Positions 1 through 7,799 of a DNA stretch of 14,270 nt are shown one piece after another (position 1 is the first letter of the stretch; each line of letters begins with the position of its first letter). The DNA is from Acidobacteriota bacterium (lineage in GTDB: Bacteria > Acidobacteriota > Blastocatellia > Pyrinomonadales > Pyrinomonadaceae), in the NCBI GenBank assembly GCA_005790265.1, contig SXVE01000347.1:1-14270 (forward strand), given 5' to 3'. The notes beneath the pieces are model-generated. The model made no database searches. It was not told where the DNA came from and saw nothing but the letters and a program-made list of their open reading frames with translations. A program made the translations under genes and the position numbers.

Positions 1-1629
1 AATCGGAATCAAACCGAGCAGCGGCAACCCGGCTCGTCCGTCCGATTGCGTATCCTGTGCGACGCTCGCTAAAAGCAGCGTTTTATTATTTTGCACGCGC
101 GCCGTTCCTTTGATTGTTCGTTCGGAAAAGCACGGCTGATTGGTCGGACTGTTACAAGCGGCGACGTCTTTCGATTCGATTTCCATCGCGACTTGGACGT
201 CTTGATTCGGGAAAACAATCGGTTTGAATTTCAAAGTCAAACCGACTTGCTCGTAGTTAATGACATTAGCGGCGTTGTTGAAACCGTTGTTGTTGTTTCC
301 CGTGCCGGTTCCCGGAGTGGTGCCAAAACCAAGCAACTGCGCGGTCTGCACCGGAACGCGCTGACCGATTCGCGCCGAAGAATCTTCGTTATTGAAAGCG
401 TGAATCTGCGTCGAGGCGAGCAGTTTCGTGTTTTGTTTGTTTTGAAATGCGACTAAATTAACGGCGGGAAGCACAACGCCGATGCCGAACGCTTTGGAAA
501 TCAAACTTCCGGCAGTCGAACCGGCAGGATTGAATTCATTGTTTCCCAAAGCAGTCGCCGTCGTTCCGGCTAAATTCGTCAATCCGGCTTCGGTGCCGAT
601 TTGATTGCCGAGCTTCAACAAGTCGGATTTGGAAACTTCGTAAATCGCCACGTCCATCACGACTTCGGCGCGGTCTTTGTCAAGCGAATTGATTAATCTG
701 CCCATCAAACGGATGTTTTCCGCCGTGTCGCGAATCGTGATGCTGTTCGTATCTTCGTCAACAATCGAAATGGTCGGCGTTCTGCCCGGCTGTGCGGGAA
801 TCGCGCCCTGCAAAACTTTCTGCACGTCTTTCGGGTCGGCGTTGGCGAGATAAAAAGTGCGCAGAACGAGCTGCTGAAAATTCTGCCGCCGCGTGCCGTT
901 GGCGACTAAAATCGTGCGCGGTCCGACTTTTTGGAAAAACAAACCTTCCTGCAAAAAGATGTAATCGAGCGCTTTCGCCGCCGTCACGTTTTTCAGTTCG
1001 ATCACGATTTTTCGGTTTGGATCGCGAAACGATTCGGTATCGAAAAGCACATTCAAATCCAAATCTTTCGCTAATTCTTTGATAACAAACTGCAAACCAA
1101 CGCCGCTCGGAAACGGCACGTCGCGCAGTTTTTCGATTTTCTGCGGAACCTGCACATCCTGCGGAACGCCGTTGACGTAACTCGTTCTGACCAGTTTCAC
1201 GTCGCCGTTTTTCTGTTCTTTTTCTTCGGGTTCTTCGCCGTTCAAACCTTTTTGCAATCGCAGCATTCGCGCCATTTCGGCTTTGGCTAACTCGTTGACC
1301 GGATCGTAAGCGTATGCTTTTCGGTAAGCCGAGTAAGCGCCCGCGTAATCTTTCTCAGCGGCGAGCGAATTGCCTTTTTTCATATACATCTGCGAGGCGT
1401 TGAAAATCGCGCGCTGATAGTGAAGACGATATTCGGGATTTTTCGGATTGTCGGCAACCGCCAAAGCGAACTGCTCGACCGCGCGATCCCATTCTTCGGC
1501 AACTTCGGCTTTCATTCCTTCTTTAAAGAATTTTTTCCCGTCGCCGAAAGCTAAAACGGCGGTCGGCGCGAGCATCGAAAAAACGAGCAGGACGGAAAGC
1601 GAAAATTGAACGTAGACTGATTTTTTCAT
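1..1629 (-). CDS. TPR-containing secretin (GspD/PilQ family), 3' end outside window
   Basis: The minus frame is open from an ATG at 1629 to the window edge: 543 codons with no stop. Residues 1-27 form a signal peptide with probable cleavage after VLA. Residues 33-125 read as TPR-like helices. Residues 170-245 resemble a secretin N-terminal short (STN) domain and 255-320 a NolW-like N1 domain (TFYLANADPKDVQKVL). The secretin core follows, with RIGQRVPV near 420 and the C-terminal hallmark GLPLLGLIPI at the cut end. Secretins form the outer-membrane pore for type IV pili or type II secretion. The upstream pilB and pilC on the same strand fit that role. No clear Shine-Dalgarno precedes the ATG, and 214 nt separate it from pilB, so it may be transcribed separately. 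Only a short C-terminal piece should be missing. I cannot tell PilQ from GspD. A Gly/Asn-rich loop lies near 436-453. Confidence 0.88.
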   Translation of the reverse strand, partial: MKKSVYVQFSLSVLLVFSMLAPTAVLAFGDGKKFFKEGMKAEVAEEWDRAVEQFALAVADNPKNPEYRLHYQRAIFNASQMYMKKGNSLAAEKDYAGAYSAYRKAYAYDPVNELAKAEMARMLRLQKGLNGEEPEEKEQKNGDVKLVRTSYVNGVPQDVQVPQKIEKLRDVPFPSGVGLQFVIKELAKDLDLNVLFDTESFRDPNRKIVIELKNVTAAKALDYIFLQEGLFFQKVGPRTILVANGTRRQNFQQLVLRTFYLANADPKDVQKVLQGAIPAQPGRTPTISIVDEDTNSITIRDTAENIRLMGRLINSLDKDRAEVVMDVAIYEVSKSDLLKLGNQIGTEAGLTNLAGTTATALGNNEFNPAGSTAGSLISKAFGIGVVLPAVNLVAFQNKQNTKLLASTQIHAFNNEDSSARIGQRVPVQTAQLLGFGTTPGTGTGNNNNGFNNAANVINYEQVGLTLKFKPIVFPNQDVQVAMEIESKDVAACNSPTNQPCFSERTIKGTARVQNNKTLLLASVAQDTQSDGRAGLPLLGLIPI

Positions 1630-1790
1630 ATTGTTTGTATGATTTGGACTATTCTAAAGGCTGCAAAAGTTTGTTTCCGTAACTTCACACGCGAAGGTTA
1701 ATGTAAAGTTTCAAATTTTATCCGGTTTTTGGAAGAAATACTCGTTTGATTCTGCCTCAAACCGAGAATTTCTTCAACTTAATTCTTGTT

Positions 1791-1822
1791 AGCGGCGGCT
1801 GACGAAACCCGTTTCCGCCGCT
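1791..1822. other. GC-rich stem-loop between pilB and secretin gene
   Basis: Perfect 8-bp arms AGCGGCGG and CCGCCGCT enclose a 16-nt loop, about 20 nt past the pilB stop. Neither strand has a T-run directly after it, so it is not a textbook intrinsic terminator. It may stabilise or help end the pilB transcript (inference). The rest of 1630-1843 shows nothing I recognise. Confidence 0.45.
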
Positions 1823-1843
1823 GTTAATCATTACATTTTCAAA

Positions 1844-3532
1844 TTAAGTTTCTTTCACTTCTTCGACAAACGTCACGCGATTGATTTCGTGCAGCGTTGT
1901 TTGCCCGCTGTAAACTTTTTTGAGCGCCGAGATGCGCAGGCTCGACAAGCCTTCTTTTTCGGCTTCGCGGCGAATTTCCGATCCCGGACGGCGCTCGACG
2001 ATCATTTCGCGAATTTTGTCGGACATATCGAGCAATTCGTGAATCGCCGTTCTGCCGCGATAACCCGTGTGATTGCACGCGTCGCAGCCGACGCTCATAT
2101 AAAATTCCTGTTTATCGCGAATGTCGAGTTTTAGACCGGATTCGATAATTTCTTCGTCCGACGGCGTGTAATGCCGCTTGCAGGTCGGGCACAATTTGCG
2201 CACGAGTCGCTGCGCCAGAACGCAGTTGAGCGCGGCGACGAAATTGTACAAATCCACGTTCATATTCAAGAAACGCCCGATCACGTCAATCACGTTGTTG
2301 GCGTGAACCGTCGTGAAAACAAGGTGACCGGTGAGCGCCGAGTTGATGGCGATCTGCGCCGTTTCCTCGTCGCGAATCTCGCCGACCATCACTTTGTCCG
2401 GGTCGTGACGCAGAATCGAACGCAGTCCGCGCGCGAACGTCAAACCTTTTTTCTCGTTCACCGGAATCTGCATAATTCCCGTGAGCTGATACTCGACCGG
2501 ATCTTCAATCGTGATGATTTTATCTTCGATGTTGCGAATTTCGTTGAGCGCGCCGTACAGCGTCGTCGTTTTTCCCGAACCGGTCGGACCGGTCACCAAA
2601 ACCATTCCGTACGGTTCTTTGATATAAATGCGAAAACGGCGCACGTCTTCTTCGTCAAAACCGACAACATCGAGACTCAAGTTTTTGAATTCTTCGCTGA
2701 TCTGCTCTTTGTCGAGAATACGAATCACGCAGTTTTCGCCGTAAGCCGACGGCAGAATCGAAACGCGGAAATCAACCGTTCTGCCTTTGTAGCGCACGCG
2801 AAAACGTCCGTCCTGCGGAATTCTTCGTTCGGCGATGTCGAGTTCCGACATCACTTTAATACGCGAAATCAAAGTTTGATGATACGCCATATCAATCGGG
2901 TCAACTTTTTGATACAGCGCGCCGTCAATGCGAAACTTGACCGCCAGATCGCGGTCGCCGGCTTCGATGTGAATATCGGAAGCCCTCGATTCCATCGCGT
3001 TGTAAACGATGGTGTCCACCAATTTGATAATCGGCGACATATCCGAATCGTTTGCCAAACGATCTAAATCGAGCACTTCTTCGCCCTGATCGGTTTCCTT
3101 GACGAGCGAAATTTTAAAGCCGGAAGCGGCTTCCTGCAAAACTCTCTGCGTCGCGTCGCCGCGTTTTAAGACGACATCAATCGCGCCCTGCGTCGCGACA
3201 TACGGCACGATGCGGACGTTCAAAGCGTTTTCGAGTTCGTCGAGATGTTCGAGATTTGTCGGGTCAGCCATCGCCGCGTGCAGATTTCTGCCGTCGCGCT
3301 TCAAGGGAATAAAATGATTGCGCAGCATCAAATCTACGGGAATTTTCGTCAGTTCGTCGTAGTCAATCGGCGATTCTTTGTCGGGCGGCAGCAAATCAAT
3401 GTAAGGCAGCCGGTAACGCCGCGCCAAAGCTTTCGCTTCGACGACTTCCGGCGGTTCATTTTCCAGAAAATCGGTCGAAATCGTCGGCGGCGTTGGAATC
3501 GTCGCCGTGTTTCCGTTGGATTGATTGTTCAT
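1844..3532 (-). CDS. pilB: Type IV pilus / type II secretion assembly ATPase (PilB/GspE family)
   Basis: This 562-aa protein has the usual PilB length. Residues 33-125 form an MshEN-type N-terminal domain (often a c-di-GMP-binding module in this family; binding here is inferred). The ATPase domain carries Walker A GPTGSGKT at 315-322, an Asp box ITIEDPVEY near 341-349, a Walker B-type segment KVMVGEIRDEE with catalytic Glu385, and a His box TGHLVFTTVHANN at 401-413. Zinc ligands Cys448, Cys451, Cys483 and Cys486 give the CxxC...CxxC motif of PilB/GspE/MshE extension ATPases, which PilT lacks. It should be a cytoplasmic hexamer that powers pilin polymerisation through the platform protein encoded just upstream (pilC). 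The leader is odd: an inverted-repeat element ends 9 nt before the ATG and no clear Shine-Dalgarno is visible. GspE is the main alternative name. Confidence 0.93.
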   Translation of the reverse strand: MNNQSNGNTATIPTPPTISTDFLENEPPEVVEAKALARRYRLPYIDLLPPDKESPIDYDELTKIPVDLMLRNHFIPLKRDGRNLHAAMADPTNLEHLDELENALNVRIVPYVATQGAIDVVLKRGDATQRVLQEAASGFKISLVKETDQGEEVLDLDRLANDSDMSPIIKLVDTIVYNAMESRASDIHIEAGDRDLAVKFRIDGALYQKVDPIDMAYHQTLISRIKVMSELDIAERRIPQDGRFRVRYKGRTVDFRVSILPSAYGENCVIRILDKEQISEEFKNLSLDVVGFDEEDVRRFRIYIKEPYGMVLVTGPTGSGKTTTLYGALNEIRNIEDKIITIEDPVEYQLTGIMQIPVNEKKGLTFARGLRSILRHDPDKVMVGEIRDEETAQIAINSALTGHLVFTTVHANNVIDVIGRFLNMNVDLYNFVAALNCVLAQRLVRKLCPTCKRHYTPSDEEIIESGLKLDIRDKQEFYMSVGCDACNHTGYRGRTAIHELLDMSDKIREMIVERRPGSEIRREAEKEGLSSLRISALKKVYSGQTTLHEINRVTFVEEVKET

Positions 3533-3540
3533 CTTTTTTT

Positions 3541-3620
3541 GGTTTCAGGTTTCAAGTTTCAAGTTTCAGGTTAAAACCAAATTTCTTACAACTTGAAACT
3601 TGAAACCTGAAACTTGAAAC
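3541..3620. repeat. Inverted pair of GTTTCAA/G 7-mer tandem arrays
   Basis: The left arm (3542-3572) and right arm (3590-3620) are each 31 nt and consist of about four copies of GTTTCAA or GTTTCAG. The reverse complement of the right arm matches the left at 28 of 31 positions, and all three differences are A/G transitions. The loop is 17 nt. The element fills almost the whole pilC-pilB gap, starting 5 nt after the pilC stop and ending 9 nt before the pilB start. In RNA it would form a long hairpin between the two genes. Confidence 0.85.
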
Positions 3621-3625
3621 TAATT

Positions 3626-4864
3626 CTATTTTTTCCCGCCGAACGGTCCCGAAGAGATCGTTTGGATAATCGGCAGATAAATTGCCAGCAGAATCGTGAT
3701 GACGATGCCCGCCATAAATAAAAGGATTAGAGGCTCAAGCAGCGTTGTGAGTTGCTCAAGTCGAACTTCGGCTTCGGCGTCGTAGAAATTCGCGACTTCG
3801 TCGAGCATTTCTTTCAAACTTCCCGAACTTTCGCCGATGCCGACCATATCAAGCGCGAGTTCGGGCAGCCAATTGGCTTTGCCGAGCGCTTCGGTAAAAC
3901 CGCGTCCTTCGCGAATCAGCGGCAAAACCGCTTGACTGCGGCGGCGCAATTCTAAATTATTGATGGATTGCGAAGCGATGTCCCACGAATCGGGAACGGT
4001 AATTCCGCCGGACAGCAGCGTTGAAAGCGAACGCGCGAGCTGCGAAGTCGTCAGTTGTTTAATCAGCGAGCCGACAATCGGCAGCTTCAGCAAAAACCTG
4101 TGCAGCATCAATTTTCCGGCGGGCGTGCGGAAATAAATGACAACCGCGAACAGCAAAACCAGAATCATCGGCAGCAGCCACCAGATGTTGCCGGCAACGA
4201 AAGTCGAGATTGATAAAACGACGACCGTGACGGTCGGCAAACCCTGATTGGCGCTGATGCCGCGAAATAAATCGGACATTCGCGGCACGATGTAAAGCGT
4301 CAGAAAAGCGACCATAAAAGTCGCCGCGACGAGCAGAAATGCCGGATACGCGAGCGCGCCGCGCAGTTTGCGCGAAATGCCGACGCTGCGTTTGAGATAA
4401 TCTACGAAACGAAGCAAAACTTCGTCGAGCGCGCCGGACTTTTCGCCGGAGAGCAACGAAGCGGTGTAGATTTTCGGAAAAACGCCCTGCGATTCAAACG
4501 CGTCGGACAGCGGAATTCCGCTTTTAATTTTATCTTCGACATCGGCTAAAATTTTCCGCAGGCTTTCCGAACCGGAGCGATTTCTAAGCAGCGAAATTGA
4601 CTGCAAAACCGGAATACCGGCGCGCAAAAGCGCGGACAATTGCTGGTTGAACAACAAGAAATCGCCTTGTTTGACGCGCCCTTTTTTGTTTTGTCTGCCA
4701 ATCGGCAAAACCGCCGACAAACCTTTTTCGGCGCTCGACACGGCGAAAACCTTAAAGCCTTCGCTTTCGAGCTGTCTTTTCGCTTCGCCGGTCGCCGACG
4801 CTTCGACGATGCGCGTAATAACTTCGCCGGTCGGCGTGCCGAGACGACAAATAAATTCTGCCAT
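3626..4864 (-). CDS. pilC: Type IV pilus / type II secretion inner-membrane platform protein (PilC/GspF family)
   Basis: Taken from the ATG at 4864, this is a 412-aa protein, the normal PilC/GspF length. It starts MAEFICRLGTPTGEVI, as family members do, with an N-terminal cytoplasmic region to about residue 60. Two T2SSF domains follow. The first contains QQLSALLRAGIPV and LSGEKSGALDEVL, then two hydrophobic segments (AYPAFLLVAATFMVAFLTLY and the region after NIWW). The second contains TSQLARSLSTLLSGGITV and GESSGSLKEMLDEVA, with a final membrane segment near the C terminus (LLEPLILLFMAGIVITILL). It anchors the assembly ATPase encoded next. The frame stays open upstream to a TTG at 4978, but those 38 residues do not resemble PilC and the TTG lies in a hairpin, so I prefer the ATG. 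PilC and GspF cannot be separated from sequence alone. Confidence 0.92.
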   Translation of the reverse strand: MAEFICRLGTPTGEVITRIVEASATGEAKRQLESEGFKVFAVSSAEKGLSAVLPIGRQNKKGRVKQGDFLLFNQQLSALLRAGIPVLQSISLLRNRSGSESLRKILADVEDKIKSGIPLSDAFESQGVFPKIYTASLLSGEKSGALDEVLLRFVDYLKRSVGISRKLRGALAYPAFLLVAATFMVAFLTLYIVPRMSDLFRGISANQGLPTVTVVVLSISTFVAGNIWWLLPMILVLLFAVVIYFRTPAGKLMLHRFLLKLPIVGSLIKQLTTSQLARSLSTLLSGGITVPDSWDIASQSINNLELRRRSQAVLPLIREGRGFTEALGKANWLPELALDMVGIGESSGSLKEMLDEVANFYDAEAEVRLEQLTTLLEPLILLFMAGIVITILLAIYLPIIQTISSGPFGGKK

Positions 4865-4921
4865 AACTATCTGTGAAAAAATCTTACCTGCGGAAAACTC
4901 ATTTTCGGTTTGGAGTTCGTT

Positions 4922-4986
4922 CTGCCGGTCGGCAGGACAATCAACAATTTTCGGTTCTTGTTTGCTGTGATGCGCCAAACCGGCGC
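4922..4986 (-). other. Structured leader of pilC (two short hairpins)
   Basis: Between the promoter at 5031-5039 and the pilC ATG at 4864 lie two GC-rich palindromes: CTGCCGGTCGGCAG (4922-4935), and GCGCC/GGCGC with a 5-nt loop (4972-4986). They give a roughly 160-nt structured 5' leader. I see no match to a known riboswitch. Confidence 0.3.
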
Positions 4987-5030
4987 AGAGCGATGAATAT
5001 TTTTATCATCCGAAATCGAAAAGCAATCGA

Positions 5031-5039
5031 ATTATATCA
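5031..5039 (-). promoter_or_regulatory. Extended -10 promoter for the pilC-pilB transcript
   Basis: On the minus strand the sequence reads TGATATAAT, a perfect extended -10 (TGnTATAAT). The -35 is poor at normal spacing, as is common for extended -10 promoters. Transcription would start near 5024. It lies in the divergent gap facing away from the VWA gene promoter. Confidence 0.5.
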
Positions 5040-5138
5040 CGCACGCGGAAAAAAAAGGTTGCAATTAGCCGCGAATTAATTGAAAGTAATTTCAGGCTGA
5101 CACAACGATATTAACGTTCATAACATCAAAAAAATATC

Positions 5139-5168
5139 TTGCAGAAGTTAAATCTATTAACATAAAAT
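5139..5168 (+). promoter_or_regulatory. Candidate sigma70-type promoter for the VWA gene pair
   Basis: TTGCAG (5139-5144) and TAAAAT (5163-5168) are separated by 18 nt in an AT-rich region. The -10 is one base from consensus but the -35 matches only three of six. The start would fall near 5175, giving a very short leader before the Shine-Dalgarno at 5181. Confidence 0.35.
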
Positions 5169-5180
5169 AGAGAAAATCAA

Positions 5181-5185
5181 AGGAG
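5181..5185 (+). promoter_or_regulatory. Strong ribosome binding site of first VWA gene
   Basis: AGGAG sits 6 nt before the ATG at 5192. It fixes that start and contrasts with the weak or absent Shine-Dalgarno sites of pilB, the secretin and the aldehyde dehydrogenase in this window. Confidence 0.65.
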
Positions 5186-5191
5186 AAAATT

Positions 5192-6190
5192 ATGGCTGCG
5201 AAATATCCGTCGAATTTCAGCCGATTCAGCTTTAAAAATCGGTTGTTTTTACTATTTCTGTCTCTCGCGTTCGGTTCTTTTTCGGCATTTTCACAAACGC
5301 CGCAGCCGACTTCAACGCCGCCGCCAAACGGCGATGACCGTCCGATTACGGTTAAAACCGATTTGGTCACGCTCACGCTAACCGTGACCGATCTTTACGG
5401 GCGCTACGTTTCCGGTTTATCGAAAAACGCGTTTACGATTCTCGACAACAATCAGGAACAGGAAATCACTTATTTCAGCGATTCGGACGCGCCGGTTTCG
5501 GTCGGAATTTTGTTTGACGTTTCCGATTCGATGAGCGGCGAGAAAATCGGCAAAGCGCGCAAAGCGCTCGAAAAATTTATCAATACGAGTCATCCGTCGG
5601 ACGAATATTTTTTAATCGGTTTCAATAATCGCGCGCAGCTTTTACTCGACCGCACGCGCGATGGCGAATCGGTTTTGCAAAAGTTGACGCTCGTTGATCC
5701 GAAAAACAACACGGCGCTTTATGATGCGGTTTATCTCGGCACGGAAAAAGTGACGCGTGGCACGCATCAAAAAAAAGCGATTTTGATTATCAGCGACGGT
5801 CAGGATAATTCTTCGCGTTATAATTTCGGCGAAGTGCGCCGCCTTTTGAAAGAATCGGACGTCGTTACTTATGCCGTCGGAATTATGGACGGCAGAGATT
5901 CCGGCAGTATGACCGGAATGCAGGGACAAGCGTTTCTCGACGAACTGACCAGCGTAACCGGCGGAAAATCTTTTTATCCGTCGAGCCCGGTGGAAATGGA
6001 CGAGATTTTTGAACGCATCGCGCTTGAGCTTCGTCATCAGTATTCAATCGGCTACACGCCGAAAGATTTTGAACCGGACGGCAAGTGGCACAAAACAAAA
6101 GTTAAGGTCAAACCTCCGCGCGGTTTGCCGCGTCTAACGGTCAGAGGTCGTGAAGGATATTACGCGACGCCGACGACTCTATATCGTTAA
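5192..6190 (+). CDS. Exported VWA-domain protein (VWFA-related Acidobacterial type), copy 1
   Basis: The product has 332 aa. A basic, then hydrophobic N terminus (residues 14-33, ending FSAFSQTP) is a signal peptide. A short Pro/Thr linker follows, then a beta-rich segment (TLTLTVTDLYGRYVSGL) with an embedded 'LSKNAFTILDNNQEQEI' element typical of this acidobacterial family. The VWA fold runs from about 102 to 285. Its MIDAS is intact: Asp109, Ser111 and Ser113 in DVSDS, Thr174, and Asp202 in SDGQD. The end carries the family-typical RHQYSIGYTP near 282-291. VWA domains with a MIDAS bind a divalent cation and usually mediate protein binding outside the cytoplasm; no partner can be named here. 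It is followed after 22 nt by a paralogue and is divergent from pilC. Family membership is recognised with good confidence; function is unknown. Confidence 0.85.
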   Translation: MAAKYPSNFSRFSFKNRLFLLFLSLAFGSFSAFSQTPQPTSTPPPNGDDRPITVKTDLVTLTLTVTDLYGRYVSGLSKNAFTILDNNQEQEITYFSDSDAPVSVGILFDVSDSMSGEKIGKARKALEKFINTSHPSDEYFLIGFNNRAQLLLDRTRDGESVLQKLTLVDPKNNTALYDAVYLGTEKVTRGTHQKKAILIISDGQDNSSRYNFGEVRRLLKESDVVTYAVGIMDGRDSGSMTGMQGQAFLDELTSVTGGKSFYPSSPVEMDEIFERIALELRHQYSIGYTPKDFEPDGKWHKTKVKVKPPRGLPRLTVRGREGYYATPTTLYR

Positions 6191-6212
6191 ACGAAAAGAT
6201 TTCGGGAGAAAA

Positions 6213-7328
6213 ATGAAAAAAGTTTTTTTGGTTATTACGCCGCTCGTTTTCACTGCGGTTTTAAGTTTTGCTTTGATCGAATCAGAGACGGCAAAAGCGC
6301 AAACGCCGACGCCCAATCGCCAGCGTCAGGTTGCTGCAACGCCGACGCCGACGCCGACCGCAAATCCAAGCGCATCACCGGCGGTTTCTCCGACGCCGGA
6401 TGATGAAATCATTAAAATTGATACGGTCAACGTGCTCCTGAACGTGCGCGTGATTGACCGCAACAATCGCCCGATTAACAATCTCACGCAGAAAGATTTT
6501 CAGATTCTTGAAGATAATGTTCCGCAGCAAATTGATTCGTTTTCCAAAGGCGAAGTGCCGACCAATTATTCGCTCGTTATTGACAATTCCGGTTCGCTTC
6601 GTTTCCAGCTTGAAAAAGTAATCGAAGCCGGAAAAATCATTGTCAACACAAATCGCGCCGACGATGAAACGAGCGTGATTCGCTTTGTCAGTTCGGATAA
6701 AATCGAAGTCGTGCAGGATTTTACGCCGAGCAAAACCGATATCGTTGACGCGCTCGATAATCTTTACACCGAAGGCGGGCAGACGGCGATTATTGACGCG
6801 GTTTATCTGGCGGCGGAAAAAGTTAACGAGTACGAAAAAGCCGACTCGAACGACCGCAAAAGACGTGCGCTGATTCTGGTTTCCGACGGCGAAGACCGTG
6901 ACAGTTATTATAAAGAACAGCAGCTTTTCGAGCTTTTGCGCGAATCGAACGTGCAGATTTACACGGTTGGTTTTGTCAATGAATTGAGCAAAGAAGGCGG
7001 ATTTATCAGCAAAAGTCCGCAGACCAAAGCCAAAAGTTTTCTCGAACGGCTGGCGACCGAAACCGGCGGAAAATCGTACTTTCCGAATAATATTGCCGAA
7101 TTGGAAACTATCGCGCGCGACATTTCCAGCGAACTTCGCACGCAGTATTCAATCAGCTATGTTCCGACCAACGAAAAACAAGACGGAACTTTTCGCAATA
7201 TTAAAGTTCAGGTTGCCGACGGACCGGACAAACAAAAACGTATCGCCGTCGCCCGCAGCGGCAGAATCGCCGCCCCCGAAGGAAGCGCGCCGAGACTGCA
7301 AACGAATAAACAACGCCCGGGAAATTAA
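6213..7328 (+). CDS. Exported VWA-domain protein (VWFA-related Acidobacterial type), copy 2
   Basis: The product has 371 aa from the ATG at 6213, chosen because GGGAG lies just upstream and the protein then starts with a signal peptide (MKKVFLVITPLVF..., cleavage near AKAQ at 27-30). An earlier in-frame ATG at 6150 overlaps the preceding gene and would bury the signal peptide. Residues 31-63 are a Thr/Pro/Ser/Ala linker with TPTPTPT. The VWA domain has an intact MIDAS: Asp124, Ser126 and Ser128 in DNSGS, Thr191, and Asp225 in SDGED. The end carries RTQYSISYVP near 309-318, parallel to copy 1. The two genes are diverged paralogues from an old tandem duplication and very likely share one transcript. 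The terminator at 7352-7380 closes the unit. The ligand is unknown. Confidence 0.85.
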   Translation: MKKVFLVITPLVFTAVLSFALIESETAKAQTPTPNRQRQVAATPTPTPTANPSASPAVSPTPDDEIIKIDTVNVLLNVRVIDRNNRPINNLTQKDFQILEDNVPQQIDSFSKGEVPTNYSLVIDNSGSLRFQLEKVIEAGKIIVNTNRADDETSVIRFVSSDKIEVVQDFTPSKTDIVDALDNLYTEGGQTAIIDAVYLAAEKVNEYEKADSNDRKRRALILVSDGEDRDSYYKEQQLFELLRESNVQIYTVGFVNELSKEGGFISKSPQTKAKSFLERLATETGGKSYFPNNIAELETIARDISSELRTQYSISYVPTNEKQDGTFRNIKVQVADGPDKQKRIAVARSGRIAAPEGSAPRLQTNKQRPGN

Positions 7329-7351
7329 AATCATTCAATTTTTAGCAAAAT

Positions 7352-7380
7352 AAAAAAGGCGATTAAATGTCGCCTTTTTT
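7352..7380. terminator. Bidirectional intrinsic terminator
   Basis: A perfect 11-bp stem AAAAAAGGCGA / TCGCCTTTTTT encloses a 7-nt loop. Both strands have a GC stem followed by a run of six Ts, so it can end the VWA transcript (plus) and the microcompartment operon (minus), which converge here. Confidence 0.85.
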
Positions 7381-7412
7381 ATTTTGCAGTTTTGATTTTT
7401 CAACAATAAAAA

Positions 7413-7733
7413 CTATTTTGCCGGAACCGAACCGGAGATTTTTTTGCGCGTCGTTTCGCCGGTTTCGATCACCGGAATTCCTTCGGCAACTTCCGTGTGC
7501 GGTCGCGGAATAACGTGCACCGCCGTTACCGTTCCGATGCGCCGCGCCGCCGCCGCGCCCGCGTCAACCGCCGCTTTGACCGCGCCGACTTCGCCGCGCA
7601 CAATCGCCGTGACGAGTCCGGCATCAATTTTTTCGTAACCGACCAAACGCACGTTCGCCGATTTGACCATCGCGTCCGCCGCTTCGATCATCGCAACCAA
7701 TCCCATACATTCAACCATTCCGAGTGCTTCCAT
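7413..7733 (-). CDS. Microcompartment hexamer shell protein (BMC-H, PduA/EutM-like), last gene of operon
   Basis: The product has 106 aa from the ATG at 7733, which has GAGGG 5 nt upstream and gives the canonical start MEALGMVE. A longer in-frame start at 7754 adds seven residues not seen in the family. One BMC fold covers residues 1-88, with EAADAMVKSANV, VRGEVGAVKAAVDAGAAAA and VHVIPRPH. The edge lysine of the hexamer interface (Lys24, PduA Lys26) is kept. The pore loop reads KIDAG at 35-39 where PduA has KIGSG, so an Asp and an Ala replace the Gly-Ser at the central pore. A short polar C-terminal tail follows. BMC-H proteins tile the facets of protein-shelled organelles. It is fourth in a minus-strand operon and ends at a strong terminator. 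Confidence 0.93.
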   Translation of the reverse strand: MEALGMVECMGLVAMIEAADAMVKSANVRLVGYEKIDAGLVTAIVRGEVGAVKAAVDAGAAAARRIGTVTAVHVIPRPHTEVAEGIPVIETGETTRKKISGSVPAK

Positions 7734-7764
7734 ATTTTCCCTCTTTTCCTTCAATCCGACTGTT

Positions 7765-7788
7765 CGCGCTGAAGAAAATCAGAGCGCG
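7765..7788 (-). other. Small hairpin between zinc-ribbon gene and second BMC-H
   Basis: Arms CGCGCT and AGCGCG, 6 bp each with a 12-nt loop, lie in the 66-nt gap before the last BMC-H gene. There is no T-run. It could act as a processing or stabilising structure separating shell-gene expression from the rest of the operon (inference). Confidence 0.3.
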
Positions 7789-7799
7789 ACACTTTATCT

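Noticed and set aside
91..1082. Short plus-strand open frames in the first kilobase
   Set aside because: They lie opposite the continuous 543-codon secretin frame, which has a signal peptide and secretin motifs.
2171..3067. Plus-strand open frame of 298 codons
   Set aside because: It is antisense to pilB, whose motifs are all intact; the translation is Arg/Asn/Phe-rich and resembles no family. It is a shadow of the coding strand.
3541..3620. CRISPR-like array because of repeated GTTTCAA
   Set aside because: Units are 7 nt with no spacers and are arranged as two inverted arrays; no cas genes are present.
4865..4978. Upstream TTG start for pilC
   Set aside because: The 38 added residues are polar and unlike any PilC N terminus, the codon lies in a hairpin, and the ATG at 4864 gives the usual length and start.
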